Positions 12,665 to 24,580 of a stretch of 64,000 nt of DNA are shown in pieces (position 1 is the first letter of the stretch; each line of letters opens with the position of its first letter). Origin of the DNA: Adiantum capillus-veneris (Eukaryota > Streptophyta > Polypodiopsida > Polypodiales > Pteridaceae); the NCBI GenBank assembly GCA_014529385.2, contig CM043968.1, forward strand, positions 30,887,513-30,951,512, in the 5' to 3' direction. A model generated the notes under the pieces. That model searched no databases. It was not told the origin of the DNA and saw only the letters and a list, made by a program, of their open reading frames with translations. A program made the translations under genes and the position numbers.

Positions 12665-12895
12665 ATCTTGATGGTATTTTACATCCAAACTGTGTTAATG
12701 GCTTGTGTTGATGTCATGTGAAGATTAGTGAAGGTTGTGTAATACTTAAAGGTGTTTCACCATAGGGTTTGGATGAAATAATTTGGATGGTACCTTACAT
12801 CCAAATTGTGTTAGTGGCTTGTGGTTGAGGTCATGTGAAGATTAGTGAAGGTTGTGTAATACTTGAAGGTGTTTCACCATAGGGTTAGGATGAAA
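12665..12895. repeat. Tandem duplication, two ~120-bp copies
   Basis: Two adjacent copies share GGATGGTAYYTTACATCCAAA at the start and GTGTTTCACCATAGGGTT at the end, with few differences. There is no coding content. Confidence 0.8.
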
Positions 12896-12924
12896 TGTAT
12901 TCAGCTTCTTTGACATCAAGACAA

Positions 12925-13020
12925 AGCCATACATGCATAAGGATAATATAAATAAATGAGTAATTCATGATCATGGTCCATAATGATATTAAGAAGTAAG
13001 CAGCACATGCAACACAAAGC
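12925..13020 (+). repeat. Dispersed repeat, copy 2 (partner 9890-9990)
   Basis: This is the direct-repeat partner of 9890-9990, described there. The following 13021-13930 interval shows no supportable gene. Confidence 0.5.
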
Positions 13021-13933
13021 TTTGCAGGTAACTAATTCTAATAGGTGACATAGTTTTGATCAATATGAATAGTTTGCTAAAAGTAGAGGTAGAAAGGCTT
13101 TTAAATTTAGTTAGATATTAGATCAATAATTGAAACACATGTGTGGGGGTCGAGAATACATATTTTTCATCAAGAGGGGTTATTTTTTAAGACAAAAGTA
13201 CAAAGAAAGAAGTACAAGCATGTGTGTGTAGAGAAGGGGGTGGATGCTTGGGTTTTGGCTGAGAGCCATAGTTGAGGCATTTGAGGGTGTTTTTTGGCTT
13301 GTTTGAGGGTGCATCCCTCCCATTTACACTCTCAAACAAAATGCAAGCATCTATTTTGACATGCATAGATGTTGTTTTGGCATCATCCCCTTGGTCTTGT
13401 GAAGAAGGAGAGATCTCTCTTTCCATTAGATATATGGTCCCTAGTGAAGCAAGATAAAATATTTATGTGCATTTTTTTCTTTATAAGCTTTGATGGTTGT
13501 TGGCTTTCATTATGATGTTCTTATTTATGTGTATGAAGGTTTGTAGATATCTTGTCTATGCATTGTAGGCTATGATTGTTGTTTCTTCTTGAATTGCAAG
13601 CGATGTGTTTGTGAACTCAATTGCTAATGTTTTTGGATTGGACGTGAGGTTTTTGGTAAAGATGAATCAAGATTTTTTCTTGGAGATATTTCTTCTTCTT
13701 GGTGTTTTCATTCCGGTAGTGGTGTGCAGTGTAGTAGAGGACATCACATACAACTATCACAATTATCTAGATTTAGACACATACAAGATGCTAATTGAGC
13801 TCTAATCTACACTAAGCACACTCTAACCTAATTTTTTCCACTACAACTCTTAGGAGAAAAATCTATGGAGGTCTGCTTAGTGTTGCGCATTCATGACTTG
13901 TAGAAGTGTATAGGCATTAGGAATGCGAGAAAG

Positions 13934-13942
13934 TAATATATA

Positions 13943-14006
<64 letters not shown>
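13934..14006. repeat. Compound (TA)n-(GA)n microsatellite
   Basis: A TA run of about 40 bp passes directly into a GA run of about 30 bp. The 14007-15057 interval that follows is AT-rich and shows no gene. Confidence 0.95.
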
Positions 14007-14007
<1 letters not shown>

Positions 14008-15057
14008 ATTAGACACATTTAAGAATTTGGAGGAAAATGCGGAATTTTGGGACAATTCTTTGTGACACTGATGTGTGAGTTATTTCATTCTATTAAGGCT
14101 CAAGAGTAAAGGTTGTGTTGCTATATCAAGGCCACTACTAAGTTCCTTGTGAAACTATGCTACAATTGTTGTTGCAATGCGTCAGTTTTCATGTTCCCAA
14201 CTACTCCGTGTAAAGGTTGCAATTTTGTCATGTTTTGGGTACTTCAAGTTCGTTGTGGCACTAGTGGTTGAGTTGTGCTAGCATTGCATCCACCCATAAC
14301 CGACTTTGCAACACAACACATAATATTATCAAAATTACTTGAACAAGAAATAGATAATGAAATGCATGGTTTTATTAGATAAAATGAGTATATTGTACAA
14401 AATATTTAAATGAATAGTGTTTCGCAATCCTAGTCACATTACATTGCAACACGATGCTCAAGGTCGTGCCCAAATATTCATTTCTCTAATAAGACATATT
14501 TAAGAATTTTGGGAATTATTCAAGTCCCATTTTTTATAATGCTACTCAAAAACTTATCATTTTTGTGTAGTTTGAGCTTTCATATATTTGCGGGCATGCT
14601 CAATTGAATTCCTTTTTCTGTTTAGATAGTGCTTTCATTTTGACATACTTTAGCTATTTGAAGGAGCCCATCAATTAATAATATTCTCTAGATGATGTGA
14701 TGAACTCTACTCTAGTCATAACATAATAAGGACTTTAGGGCTCTTAGAGGTCAACTATGTAAGGAATTTGATGCTTGTTAACGAGTTCAATTTAGGGCAC
14801 TTGGACATCTTTTGGAAGGAGTTGGATGCTTGTTATCTATAGAAGAAACTCCTCTTTAAAATGTTTTATGGATACAAAGTTGAGTATTTGTGAAAAGTAG
14901 TATCTTTTTTAGAGAAGAAAAAACATATGTTTGGTTCTAGTTAGACGAGAAATTTAGCAAATTTATACATGAAAACCAGCTACCTTAGCAAAGAGATATG
15001 ACAAGCCCTTTCTAAAATATTGAGCCTCTATCAAGGCATGTACAAAAATATGTGCAC

Positions 15058-15405
15058 GCTCGAACTTAAGTTCGAGCCTCCACACATTCTTCTACCTAGT
15101 AGGGGTTTAGCCTCTACCAAACTTAAGTTCGAGCCTCCACGCATTCTTCTACCTAGTAGGGGTTTAGACTCTACCAATCTTGTACCTAGCAAGGGTAGAT
15201 GCTCATGACACACTTGGCTCGAACTTAAGTCATGAGTCTCTACCCTTTCTAGGTACAAGATTGGTAGAGCTAAACCCCTACTAGGTAGAAGAATGTGTAG
15301 AGGCTCAAACTTAAGTCCGAGCCTCTACCCTTGCTAGGTACAAAAATGGTAGACACTATACCCCTACCAAGTAGAAGAAGGTGTGGAAGCTGGAACTTAA
15401 GTTTG
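15058..15405. repeat. Long fold-back made of tandem units
   Basis: Left arm 15058-15209 and right arm 15229-15405 are inverted copies of each other along most of their length. They share CTACCTAGTAGGGGTTTAG, ACCAATCTTGTACCTAG and AGGGTAGA, and are separated by a ~20-bp loop. Each arm is itself built of repeated units with the palindrome GAACTTAAGTTC. Confidence 0.8.
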
Positions 15406-15441
15406 AGCCTTTGACCTTGGTAGATACAAAGAGAGGAATAT

Positions 15442-15443
<2 letters not shown>

Positions 15444-15502
<59 letters not shown>
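15444..15502. repeat. (GA)n microsatellite
   Basis: This is an uninterrupted run of about 58 bp. The 15503-16185 stretch after it, up to the LTR, holds no recognisable gene. Confidence 0.95.
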
Positions 15503-15504
<2 letters not shown>

Positions 15505-16185
15505 CCAATACCAATTATGGATGCCCAAGATTTCCTCTACTGGAAATATCTTGCTAGCGTTTTTCTTCCAAGTGCTTTCATCATCTACATTGTTTTCTCA
15601 TAGAAGCTTGTCGAGAAATAGCAAAGCCTTGGTGTTATCCCTTCACAAAGAGACCTTAAAAAAGTGGCCTTCAATCCATGATTTCCCTCAAGCTACTGGT
15701 TTGCCTTATATGAGCACCTTCAATCAAAGATTGGGTATGCTATTAGTGACAAGCAAGCAAACAGACCTATACACAAGGTTGCACCTTTGTGAGTGCTCAA
15801 CACGACATGCTTCTGTGAAGTGATAGCTCCGACACACGACTCGACTTGTGAATGATCTTGCATGAAAACCACACACTACACAAATGCAAAGATCAAGAGA
15901 CACCTTCATAAACAAGAGCAACCTACACAAATTTGAAGAGCAAGTGGAATCACATACAAACTACAAGAAGAGCTTCACAAACTGCAGGAAAGAGCTTGTA
16001 AGCAGTAAGAAAAGCATGTAAGATACAATCATAGCAGGTAGAAAATAATTAAATACACTTGCAATTGCTACTAGCATGATAGAGGAGAGCTTGGACAGGG
16101 CGGGGGTAGAAGAGTAGGTATGGCCCACCACCCTTCGTAGCCAAAGAGGCCTAAGCTTCATTGACCTGAAGATGAACACGAGCAC

Positions 16186-17461
16186 TGATGGGGGCTTTTC
16201 ACAAGCCAGGCTCCCATACCCCTCTTCTCTCTTCCCCACCCCATGGAAACCCCCTCTTAGGGAGGGAGTGATAAAAGGCATTGGAAAAGTAAGAAAAAAA
16301 ATAAAGTATGAGTATGTAAATAAGTGAGAAAGGTAAAATAGGCCACCTCGAGCCTGTGGGGCAGCCCATCCCTACCCTGCCTCCTTTTTCTTCATTGTTG
16401 CCCCACCGTGTGTCCCTTTTCTTCTCCTCCACTCAAAAGGTCAACCCCCTCTCTCTTCCCCTTGTCCTTTCTCCTTTCTCTCTCCCCTCAAGCTACCCCA
16501 CCCCTGTCCTCACCAATAATACGTTCTTTGTCACATGCCACCTCTCCTATCTTCCAAAATAGCATACCCCACCCCCTTTTTTCTCTCTCCTACACTCTCC
16601 CATGATCCAAATACCCCCCCTCTCTCTAAAATTCGAAATCTCTCTTGTCTTGTAGCCAGATGGCCTCCCCCACACTCACACACACTCAGTTCTACTGAAA
16701 AAGGTGCCCACAGACCCACCTTTACATGATGGTTATCGAATTTTTCTAGTGTACACACACATCTACACACAGATTTACCTATGTATACACTCCTCTCTCT
16801 TCCCTCTTGTAATTACTTATTTTCCATCTCACTCACTTTTTTCATAACCCATCTCTCTCTCTTAATCTCTCTCTCATGAGACTGCTGTTCTGGCGCATAT
16901 ACACACAGCCAAACAAGTGGGGCCCACAGTCACATGACCGGTGCAGATAATAATTTCTTGATTTCTAAGATTCTAGAAATCCTCCCCCTCCTCTCCTATA
17001 TAAAGAGGGGTCACCATCACACTAAGACCGACAACATCACCAGAGAGTACACTATGCACTGTGTGTGCCTAGCGCACACACACACACCCACACCATCACC
17101 ATCACCGCAGTCACCATGCTCGACTTGAGCATGACCTCTACACCCTTGGGCTATGGAAGATGAAGGGCAGCTAAATGAAGGATGATGGCCATAACCCTCG
17201 TGCGAGTCTTCGCCATCAGCTCCCACCTATCCACCATGTGCTCTACCATTCTCTCCCTTCTCTTTCCCCTACCCTATGCTCCCCATTTCATCGCCTTATT
17301 ATCTAAATAAAGCTTGAGGTTTTTTCAGTATGTTTCTTGCAATGTTTTGCCCATGTGAGGTGCGGAATTGCCACCTAATCTTGTGTTTGGAGTGAGCTTG
17401 TGTATGTGTGAAGGGTGTGCGGATTCGCCATCCTTCTGTGGTGCCTAAGTACTAAGCCGCT

Positions 17462-17511
<50 letters not shown>

Positions 17512-17725
17512 ACTTGATCTCATTCCCCTTCATCTTCACCATTACTACCAAGCATCCATCTCTCTTGGATGAAAACTTTGTTATGGTGGTGTGTTGTTTG
17601 CGTCTTAGCCGCTCAAAGCTAGGTGGTGCCCCCAGTTCGCTTTACCGTGATAGGCTCAAGGCGTGCCATTCGGCTCCCGGCGTTTTAGAGGCCGTCGGGG
17701 TTCCGGGTTTGCTGTGTGCCCATCA
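16186..17725 (+). repeat. Element D (gag plus membrane ORF), 5' LTR, 1540 bp
   Basis: It starts TGATGGGGGC and ends GCCCATCA, and is nearly identical to 21105-22659. It includes a TATATAAAG promoter-like box near 16998, an AATAAA near 17308 and a (CT)n run at 17465-17510. A primer-binding site follows two bases later. High LTR similarity suggests fairly recent insertion. The flanking five bases (AGCAC left, GCGCC right) do not give a clear target duplication. Confidence 0.85.
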
Positions 17726-17727
17726 TT

Positions 17728-17746
17728 TGGTGCCCCACCGAGGATC
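17728..17746 (+). other. Putative primer-binding site of element D
   Basis: TGGTGCCCCACCGAGGATC begins two bases after the LTR end. It starts with the TGG expected to pair with a tRNA CCA end. The tRNA was not identified. Confidence 0.5.
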
Positions 17747-17796
17747 TTTTCATGAACCCTTCAGTTTACAAGACTAAAACCCCTAAACTATTTTGA

Positions 17797-18500
17797 ATGG
17801 ATGAATGTCTAGCAGGATTTGCTAACTGGACGACAGAAGAAGAAGAGCTCCAAGCACAACTAGACGAACTCCACATCTCCATCACAGCTCGAGTGCCAGG
17901 CGTAATGGTAATCGATTTGCAGTGGTAGAATCAACCAACACGCCAAACCCAGTGGATATACATAGGCCGAGTGCCAAGAAGAAGAAGGAGAAGGTCGAAA
18001 CCATGTTCGCAACCTACAACCAACCCACAAAAACAAGATGGAAGGAGCTCTGCACAATAGAGAATCAACACTATTCTACTTTGAGAATCGGGTAACTCAA
18101 GTCACCGAGGTAATTATCATAGTCAGTTTCCAAGTCACACCTGATGTTGCAGCACAGATAATGGAAGCATTGGCTCACACTCTCACTAGAGAAACTAGGG
18201 ATCTACTGAGTTTGTTTCAGGAAAGAACACCACCCTCTCCCACAAGCTTGGACAGTGACTAAGCACCTCTAAGCTTCATATGAATCAATACAACCTACCT
18301 CAAGACAGATCACACATACCAACACGTGTACACTCAATCAAGGTAATACTGGACTTGAAGGCTCACTACCAGCACGTCATCGACACCATGCTAGGTGGGG
18401 AGCAGTTTTTGGAGGTTCTGGCATCAGATCAGCCATTTGTCTTACCTTTGGTACAAGGCAATGTACCGTTTGAAGTTTTAACCTATGTCCTAGTATAAGA
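17797..18500 (+). pseudogene. Element D leader ORF fragments
   Basis: Short frames at 17797-17931 (begins MDECLAGFANWTTEEEELQA, acidic), 18038-18262 (has VTPDVAAQIMEALAHTLTRE) and 18280-18498 lie between the primer site and gag. They are separated by stops. They may be the broken N-terminal part of gag, which in many plant gypsy elements is a long acidic/helical region. No motif confirms it. Confidence 0.35.
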
Positions 18501-18581
18501 GGGTATACACGCCTCCTTCTAAAGAAGAGAAAAACTTTTGCAAGTTAAGCAGTGTGTCTTTCTAGCTCTCTCTCAGTAATC

Positions 18582-19736
18582 ATGGCAAGTGTAGCATTTC
18601 CAACATTTAAAGGAAAGAAGGGGGAGGATTTGGTAACAGACTTCCTAGATGACTTTGAAGTAGCATGTGTAGTGAGCAACAAAGATACAGATGAATCCCG
18701 AGTTAGAATATTTAAGCATCTCATGAAGCTAGAAGCTAGATCATGGTACAATGCACTTCCACAAGCAACCAAGGATGACTAGGAGCCCTTAAAAACCGCT
18801 TTTAAGAGGCGCTTTGGGGGAGGTACCACTTCAGAAAAGTTGTGGGACAAGTTGAGAGACTTGAAGCAGGAGGGTCTTTTAGAATATGCCACCTATTAGT
18901 CCAAATTTGTGGATTTGTGGGAACGGTGGGTTGGGTCACTGGCAAGGGGGGAAGCTGCACCCGATTTCCTAAAAAAAGATCGGTTCACGCATGGCTTATG
19001 GCCGCTTGTCAAGGAGAAGGTGAAAGGTAGATTCCCGGCTTCGTATGAGTTAGCCGTTGAGATTGCTCGCCTTAAGGACAAGAAGCTGTGAATGAAAGCC
19101 AAAGAAACCGAGTCACCAGAAGTAGGAACATTGCGTCGACCAACAACTACGACAACCACCATTCAACCACCACCACCGGCTCTTGGGGTAAGAGATGACC
19201 AACAAGATATGTTGGCCCATATTACTGACCAACTGCAGAATTTGTCTGTCCACTTAATACAGCAAGGGAGGAGTCAAGAAAGAGATCAAGACCCTGGAAG
19301 AGCACGACAACAAAACAGGGAGTATCACTGCTACAACTGCGGGGAAGATGGCCATGGAAAGTACTACTGCCCACATCCAAGGAGGCAGAATTTCACTCTA
19401 GGAGGGAGGCATAATCAGATCTCTCCACCAAGAGAAATACCACCACCACCCAGGCAACCACTCCCACCTGTTCAAATCCCACCACCAGCCATGCAACCAC
19501 AGCTAGCCACACCAGTTCAACGCCAGTCACCAATGCAACCATCGCCACAATCACCACTTACAATCATCCTACGCCCACCACCAATTGGTACCCGCACACC
19601 AAGTATCATTGGTCTTGCAGAAGAGGTCAAGATGAGTGTAACAAAAGAAGGATCAAGTAAGAAGACTATTCAAAGAACTAAAGCAGTGGAACAAGAGGTT
19701 AAAGAATCAAAGATGCTACCCCAGTGGGTGAAGTAA
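18582..19736 (+). pseudogene. Element D gag with CCHC zinc knuckle
   Basis: The likely start is the Met at 18582, MASVAFPTFKGKKGED. It continues into FLDDFEVACVVSNKDTDESR and RIFKHLMKLEARSWYNALP, matching the retrotransposon gag fold (FxxWxxAxxWYxxLP pattern). After an in-frame TAG at 18780 and a second stop near 18897, the frame resumes with FVDLWERWVGSL and ELAVEIARLKDKK. Residues near 19324 give YHCYNCGEDGHGKYYCPHP, a clean CCHC knuckle. A proline-rich tail follows. Gag packages element RNA; this copy has stops and probably is not translated whole. Confidence 0.75.
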
Positions 19737-19746
19737 GTCAAGAAAA

Positions 19747-21036
19747 TTGTTTACAAATGTGAGTACATATTTAACCTTGGATGAAATAGGCACCAAAGCA
19801 ATCAATCGACAGCATTGGGCAGTAAGGGTAAGAAGGTGTAAAGTGTTGATTAGGCCTCGTCAGAGTAAGAGGAATGCAAAGGGCATGAAAGATACAAGAG
19901 AAGAGGAAGACCAGCCTGCTAGCAAGGCTTTGCAGAAGATGGACAACATATCAAGCAAAGGGGAGGGCTTTGAAAATGGAAGGTTGTGCACCAGCATGGA
20001 CTCAGGACAGTGTAGCAAGCTAAAGGAATCTTGCATCAAGGCAGTTTCACTAGAGGACCATAACGAAGGGGTAAGTATGACTGAAGGTTTGGAGTTGGAT
20101 ATTTCTCTAGAGGCTTGGCAGTCGAGCAAGACTTTATTGTGTAGTGTTATAGACTTAGAGATGGGTAATGCCTCTAGTCTACTGAAGGGTGTTATAAACT
20201 TGGAGATGGGTAATGCCTCCAGTTTATGTGAGGGTGTTCAGAGTAAGTTTGATGATCAATATGTTGCCAAAATTTTAAGGATGTTCCAAACTCCTCCACA
20301 ACACAGCATTGTGTTTGCATGGGATGCATCATACCTATGTCTATGGCTAGCCGCTATAACATATAGAGATAAGATCAGCATGGAGATAAGATCTAAGGAG
20401 CCATGGATAGACAAAAGGCTGATAGAATGCAAGAATGAAGACCTCATTCCCAATTTGGTACAATTTTTTACAAATAGTGCATCCTCTCTTTGGAGAAAGG
20501 TAAGTGGTTTACGCTTGTATTTAAGCTGCAAGGTAGGTGGCTTTCTATTAGCATCAGTAAAGGAAGCTGACATGTTTGAGCACACCCAAAAGAAGCATGA
20601 TATGCTTGCAGTTTTTTCCAGTCATGGCAATAAGCAGGATTCTGAAGACAACTTGAGCTCACCACACCAACAAGGCGGCCATATATGGTGGATTCTTGGT
20701 ACACTCTTGGGAATCATAATTTTCAGTTATGTCTTTGTAGGAGCCAAGATGCTCATTTCCCCTCTCTCTACTCGTGGTTACAAATTTGGTCCAATATGGC
20801 ATGCAAATTTTATTGTCCGGACACTGCAGACAATGATCCTATTTTTCACTTGGGATCCAGGAGGACACTGGCACAGAGTTCTGGAAGCCATGGGCTTCTC
20901 GTTTAATCAACCGACACTATTCCAAGGAACAAGCTATCACCCGGACCTGTTACAGATTCATGAATATCCCAGAAATCTCACCAATGGCCAAATGGAATGG
21001 CTAGTTCAGAAGACAACTCGATATCGGCTCCTATAG
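19747..21036 (+). CDS. Unrecognised element D ORF with one membrane segment
   Basis: This open frame of about 430 codons sits between gag and the 3' LTR, where protease-RT-integrase would normally be. No RT, RNase H, integrase or protease motif is visible. The frame is open from 19747, but the first ATG in frame is near 19885 (MKDTREEEDQ). It has a 17-residue tandem repeat (VIDLEMGNASSLLKG, then VINLEMGNASSLCEG). One strongly hydrophobic segment, WWILGTLLGIIIFSYVFVGA, lies near residues 313-332. A C-terminal part with FTWDPGGHWHRVLEAMGF follows. A splice-donor-like GTAAGT lies at the gag end (19734). It could be an env-like extra ORF or captured host sequence. Function is unknown. Confidence 0.6.
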   Translation: MFTNVSTYLTLDEIGTKAINRQHWAVRVRRCKVLIRPRQSKRNAKGMKDTREEEDQPASKALQKMDNISSKGEGFENGRLCTSMDSGQCSKLKESCIKAVSLEDHNEGVSMTEGLELDISLEAWQSSKTLLCSVIDLEMGNASSLLKGVINLEMGNASSLCEGVQSKFDDQYVAKILRMFQTPPQHSIVFAWDASYLCLWLAAITYRDKISMEIRSKEPWIDKRLIECKNEDLIPNLVQFFTNSASSLWRKVSGLRLYLSCKVGGFLLASVKEADMFEHTQKKHDMLAVFSSHGNKQDSEDNLSSPHQQGGHIWWILGTLLGIIIFSYVFVGAKMLISPLSTRGYKFGPIWHANFIVRTLQTMILFFTWDPGGHWHRVLEAMGFSFNQPTLFQGTSYHPDLLQIHEYPRNLTNGQMEWLVQKTTRYRLL

Positions 21037-21088
21037 CTAAGCGGAAGAAGAATCAGAGTCAGAGCTAGAAGCATGAATGCCTCTAGTC

Positions 21089-21104
21089 AAAAGGGGAGGG
21101 CTAA
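21089..21104 (+). other. Polypurine tract of element D
   Basis: AAAAGGGGAGGG lies a few bases before the TGATGG start of the 3' LTR, the standard plus-strand priming site. Confidence 0.8.
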
Positions 21105-22383
21105 TGATGGGGGCTTTTCACAAGCCAGGCTCCCCTACCCCTCTTCTCTCTTCCCCACCCCATGGAAACCCCCTCTTAGGGAGGGAGTGATAAAAGGCAT
21201 TGGAAAAGTAAGAAAAAAAATAAAGTATGAGTATGTAAATAAGTGAGAAAGGTAAAATATGCCACCTCGTGCCTGCGGGGCAGCCCATCCCCACCCTGCC
21301 TCCTTTTTCTTCACTGTTGCCCCACCGTGTGTCCCTTTTCTTCTCCTCCACTCAAAAGGTCAACCCCCTCTCTCTTCCCCTTGTCCTTTCTCCTTTCTCT
21401 CTCCTCTCAAGATACCCCACCCCTGCTCCCACCAATAATACGTTCTTTGTCACATGCCACCTCTCCTATCTTCCAAAATAGCATACCCCACCCCCTTTTT
21501 TCTCTCTCCTACACTCTCCCATGATCCAAATACCCCCCCTCTCTCTAAAATTCGAAATCTCTCTTGTCTTGTAGCCAGATGGCCTCCCCCACACTCACAC
21601 ACACTCAGTTCTACTGAAAAAGGTGTCCACAGACCCACCTTTACATGATGGTTATCTGATTTTTCTAGTGTACACACACATCTGCACACAGATTTACCTC
21701 TGTACACACTACTCTCTCTTCCCTCTTGTAATTACTTATTTTTCATCTCACTCACTTTTTTCATCAACCCATCTCTCTCTCTTAGTCTCTCTCTCATGAG
21801 ACTGTTGTTCTGACTCATATACACACAGCCAGACAAGTGGGGCCCACAGTCACATGGCCGGTGCAGATAATAATTTCTTGATTTCTAAGATTCTAGAAAT
21901 CCTCCCCCTCCTCCCCTATATAAAGAGGGGTCACCATCACACTAAGATAGACAACAGCACCAGAGAGTACACTATGCATTGTGTGTGCCTAGCGCACACA
22001 CACCCACACCCACACCATCACCATCACCGCAGTCACCATGCTCGACTTGAGCATGACCTCTACACCCTTGGGCTATGGAAGATGAAGGGAAGCTAAATGA
22101 AGGATGATGGCCATAATCTTCATGCGAGTCTTCGCCATGAGCTCCCACCTATCCGCCATGTGCTCTACCATTCTCTCCCTTCTCTTTCCCCTACCCTATG
22201 CTCCCCATTTCATCGCCTTATTCTGTAAATAAATCTTGAGGTTTTGTGAGTATGTTTCTTGCAATGTTTTGCCCATGTGAGGTGTGCGGAATCACCACCT
22301 AGTCTTGTGTTTGGAGTGAGCTTGTGTATGTGTGAAGGGTGCAGATTTGCCATCCTTCTGTGGTGCCTAAGTACTAAGCGGCT

Positions 22384-22443
<60 letters not shown>

Positions 22444-22659
22444 ACTTGATCTCATTCCCCTTCCTCTTCACCATTACTACCAAGTATCCATCTCTCTTGG
22501 ATGAAAACTTATCTATGGTGGTGTGTTGTTTGCGTCCTAGCCGCTCAAAGCTAGGTGGTGCCCCCTGTTCGCTTTACCGTGTGACAGGCTCAAGGTGCGC
22601 CATTCGGCCCCCGGCGTTTTAGAGGCCGTCGGGGTTCGGGGTTTGCTTTGCTCCCGTCA
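21105..22659 (+). repeat. Element D, 3' LTR, 1555 bp
   Basis: It matches 16186-17725 almost throughout. The main differences are the length of the (CT)n run (22386-22442) and a few small indels and substitutions. It ends CTCCCGTCA, where the 5' copy has GCCCATCA. Open frames inside it are in both LTR copies and have no coding support. Confidence 0.85.
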
Positions 22660-23239
22660 GCGCCATAGTCATGCACACGTTCAAGGTGAGCTGAAATCCA
22701 ATCAGTGGCATCGCACACAAACTACAAAATGACCTTGGATGCATTTCAATCTCGGATGCAGTTCAAGGAAATCTAAAATTGAGTCAATGGCATTGTATGC
22801 AAACCATGAGCGGAACCTTAGACTTGGTAAGACGATGAAGTTGTGACCTGGAAACGGAACCTTAAACATTAGATGATCAAGCTACAACGCCTCGCATGGT
22901 AAGAAGGAGTGTTGCCTGCAAGAAAAACCTCAGACCTGAGATGATCATGCTACAATTCCTCACATGGTAAGGAGTAGCAGTCACATCATGCGCCACTCCA
23001 CGTATAAGTCATGTGTGACGACTATAGGAAGAGCCTATTTGCAGTCGGTCGAGCTCATGGGAGGACAAATGCACAAGAATAGTTTTGCCTCGATATATTG
23101 GCTGTGAAGGGTGTTTGACGAGATCAACACCTGCTCTTCTTCCCGGCATGGTGAGGAGCAACACTAACGGCATGCCCCGCTAGGAGTCGTCATATTTGAC
23201 GTCCGTCACTTTTGAAATTCAAATTAAAGTGAACTTGCA

Positions 23240-23720
23240 ATCAAATTGGAGTCTCGACGTGTAAGAGGATCGGCCTCAAGTTAGAATTTAGAATGAGCAA
23301 GCATGGACTCACGTTTGAATGGGTAAACCTTTGAAGCATGCTGAAAGGGAGAGCCTCAAGTTTGAATGAAAGGTATTGACTTAATATTGCATTTGATATT
23401 GTTTTAAAGGGATCAACTTCAAGTTCGAATGAGCAAGCTTTGGAAGCACGTTTTGGCATAATTTGGAGTCCATCAATATCCTGTGGCCTAAAATGAGCAA
23501 GCCGTCGAAGCATGCTAAAAGAGATTGGCCTCAAGTTTGAATGAAAGGGGTCAGCTTATTGTTTGAAAGGGATCAATCTCAAGTTCAAATGAGCAAGCCT
23601 TGGAAGCATGCTTTGGCATTTGGACTCCAAGATTATCTTGTGGCCTAGAACTTGGGAGCATGCTCTGGTATTTGGACTCTCCACTCTAGACAATGGCCCT
23701 TGTAATCTCAAGTTTGAACC
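23240..23720. repeat. Degenerate tandem repeats
   Basis: Units of roughly 70-130 bp recur, built on CTCAAGTTTGAATGA, GAGCAAGCCTTGGAAGCATG and TTTGGCATTTGGACTC. No gene is seen in 22660-24355. Confidence 0.65.
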
Positions 23721-24355
23721 TTCTTGTCACCAAAATTTGGTTCCAGATAACATGAGGATCATTGATGAACATGTATGCAGCGTGTAGAAGCTAACCGCCA
23801 ACAATGTGCATTGTAACACTTCTTGTTCCATCTTTGTCAGCATGTCATGGTTGAATACCACATACATTTGGCAAGGCTCAGCCTAGAGTTTGGACTTGAA
23901 TTTTTGTTTTGACACAATGCCGCTAGAGAATTGCGCTTGAGGATGAAGGTTGAAGAGTAGTCATTTTTGAACAAGTTTGTACTTCTGAGACTCTAAAGCT
24001 TAGCATCATATGCGATTTTACTAGTCCATGCAAACCACTAAAAACTATATACAAAGTCAATGTGCATCCTACACTATTCACCTCTTCTCAAGAAATAGAC
24101 AATAAGAAGAATTGTCCCATTTTTGTGCATTTTTTCCATAATTCCTAAATATGTTTTTAATACACTACATGCTTGGGTTCATCCTTCCTACTTTGCACTT
24201 ACATTAAATGGATCCTCTATAGTTTGAATCATATCTGATTGTAGACTTGCTTGGCCTTTGCAATCACTAAATTGGGAATCTTGATTTTGTAAGGTTGCCT
24301 TCCATCCTGAGGTTTCCATGCTCAAATGATGTACCTATTTTCTTCAGGGGGGATT

Positions 24356-24580
24356 TGTTACCATATACATGTGGTAGTGATGTGTGTGAACACATTAGGA
24401 CTGCCGGGGCATTTTTTTCTCTTTAGGAGGTTTTTCCCCCGTGCATTGTATATATGCCCATCACTCTAGGGCTATCTATCTTTCCATTGCACACTAAGTA
24501 ACACACTCTCTGTTGTGTGCCTTGAGCTTCCTTCGTCTTCTTCAAGCTGTGTGCATTTCTTTGCAACCCTAATTCCAACA
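24356..24580 (+). repeat. Isolated LTR of the copia C family
   Basis: It begins TGTTACCATATACATGTGG and ends CCCTAATTCCAACA, closely matching the two LTRs of copia C at 56167 and 61018. A CAGGGGGGATT run just before it looks like a polypurine tract, so it may be a 3' LTR whose element body is lost. No five-base flanking duplication is visible. The 24581-25190 interval has no gene. Confidence 0.75.

Noticed and set aside
16199-17226. Several 60-80 codon frames in the element D LTRs
   Set aside because: The same frames recur in the second LTR copy, have low complexity (Ser/Pro/His) and no motif.
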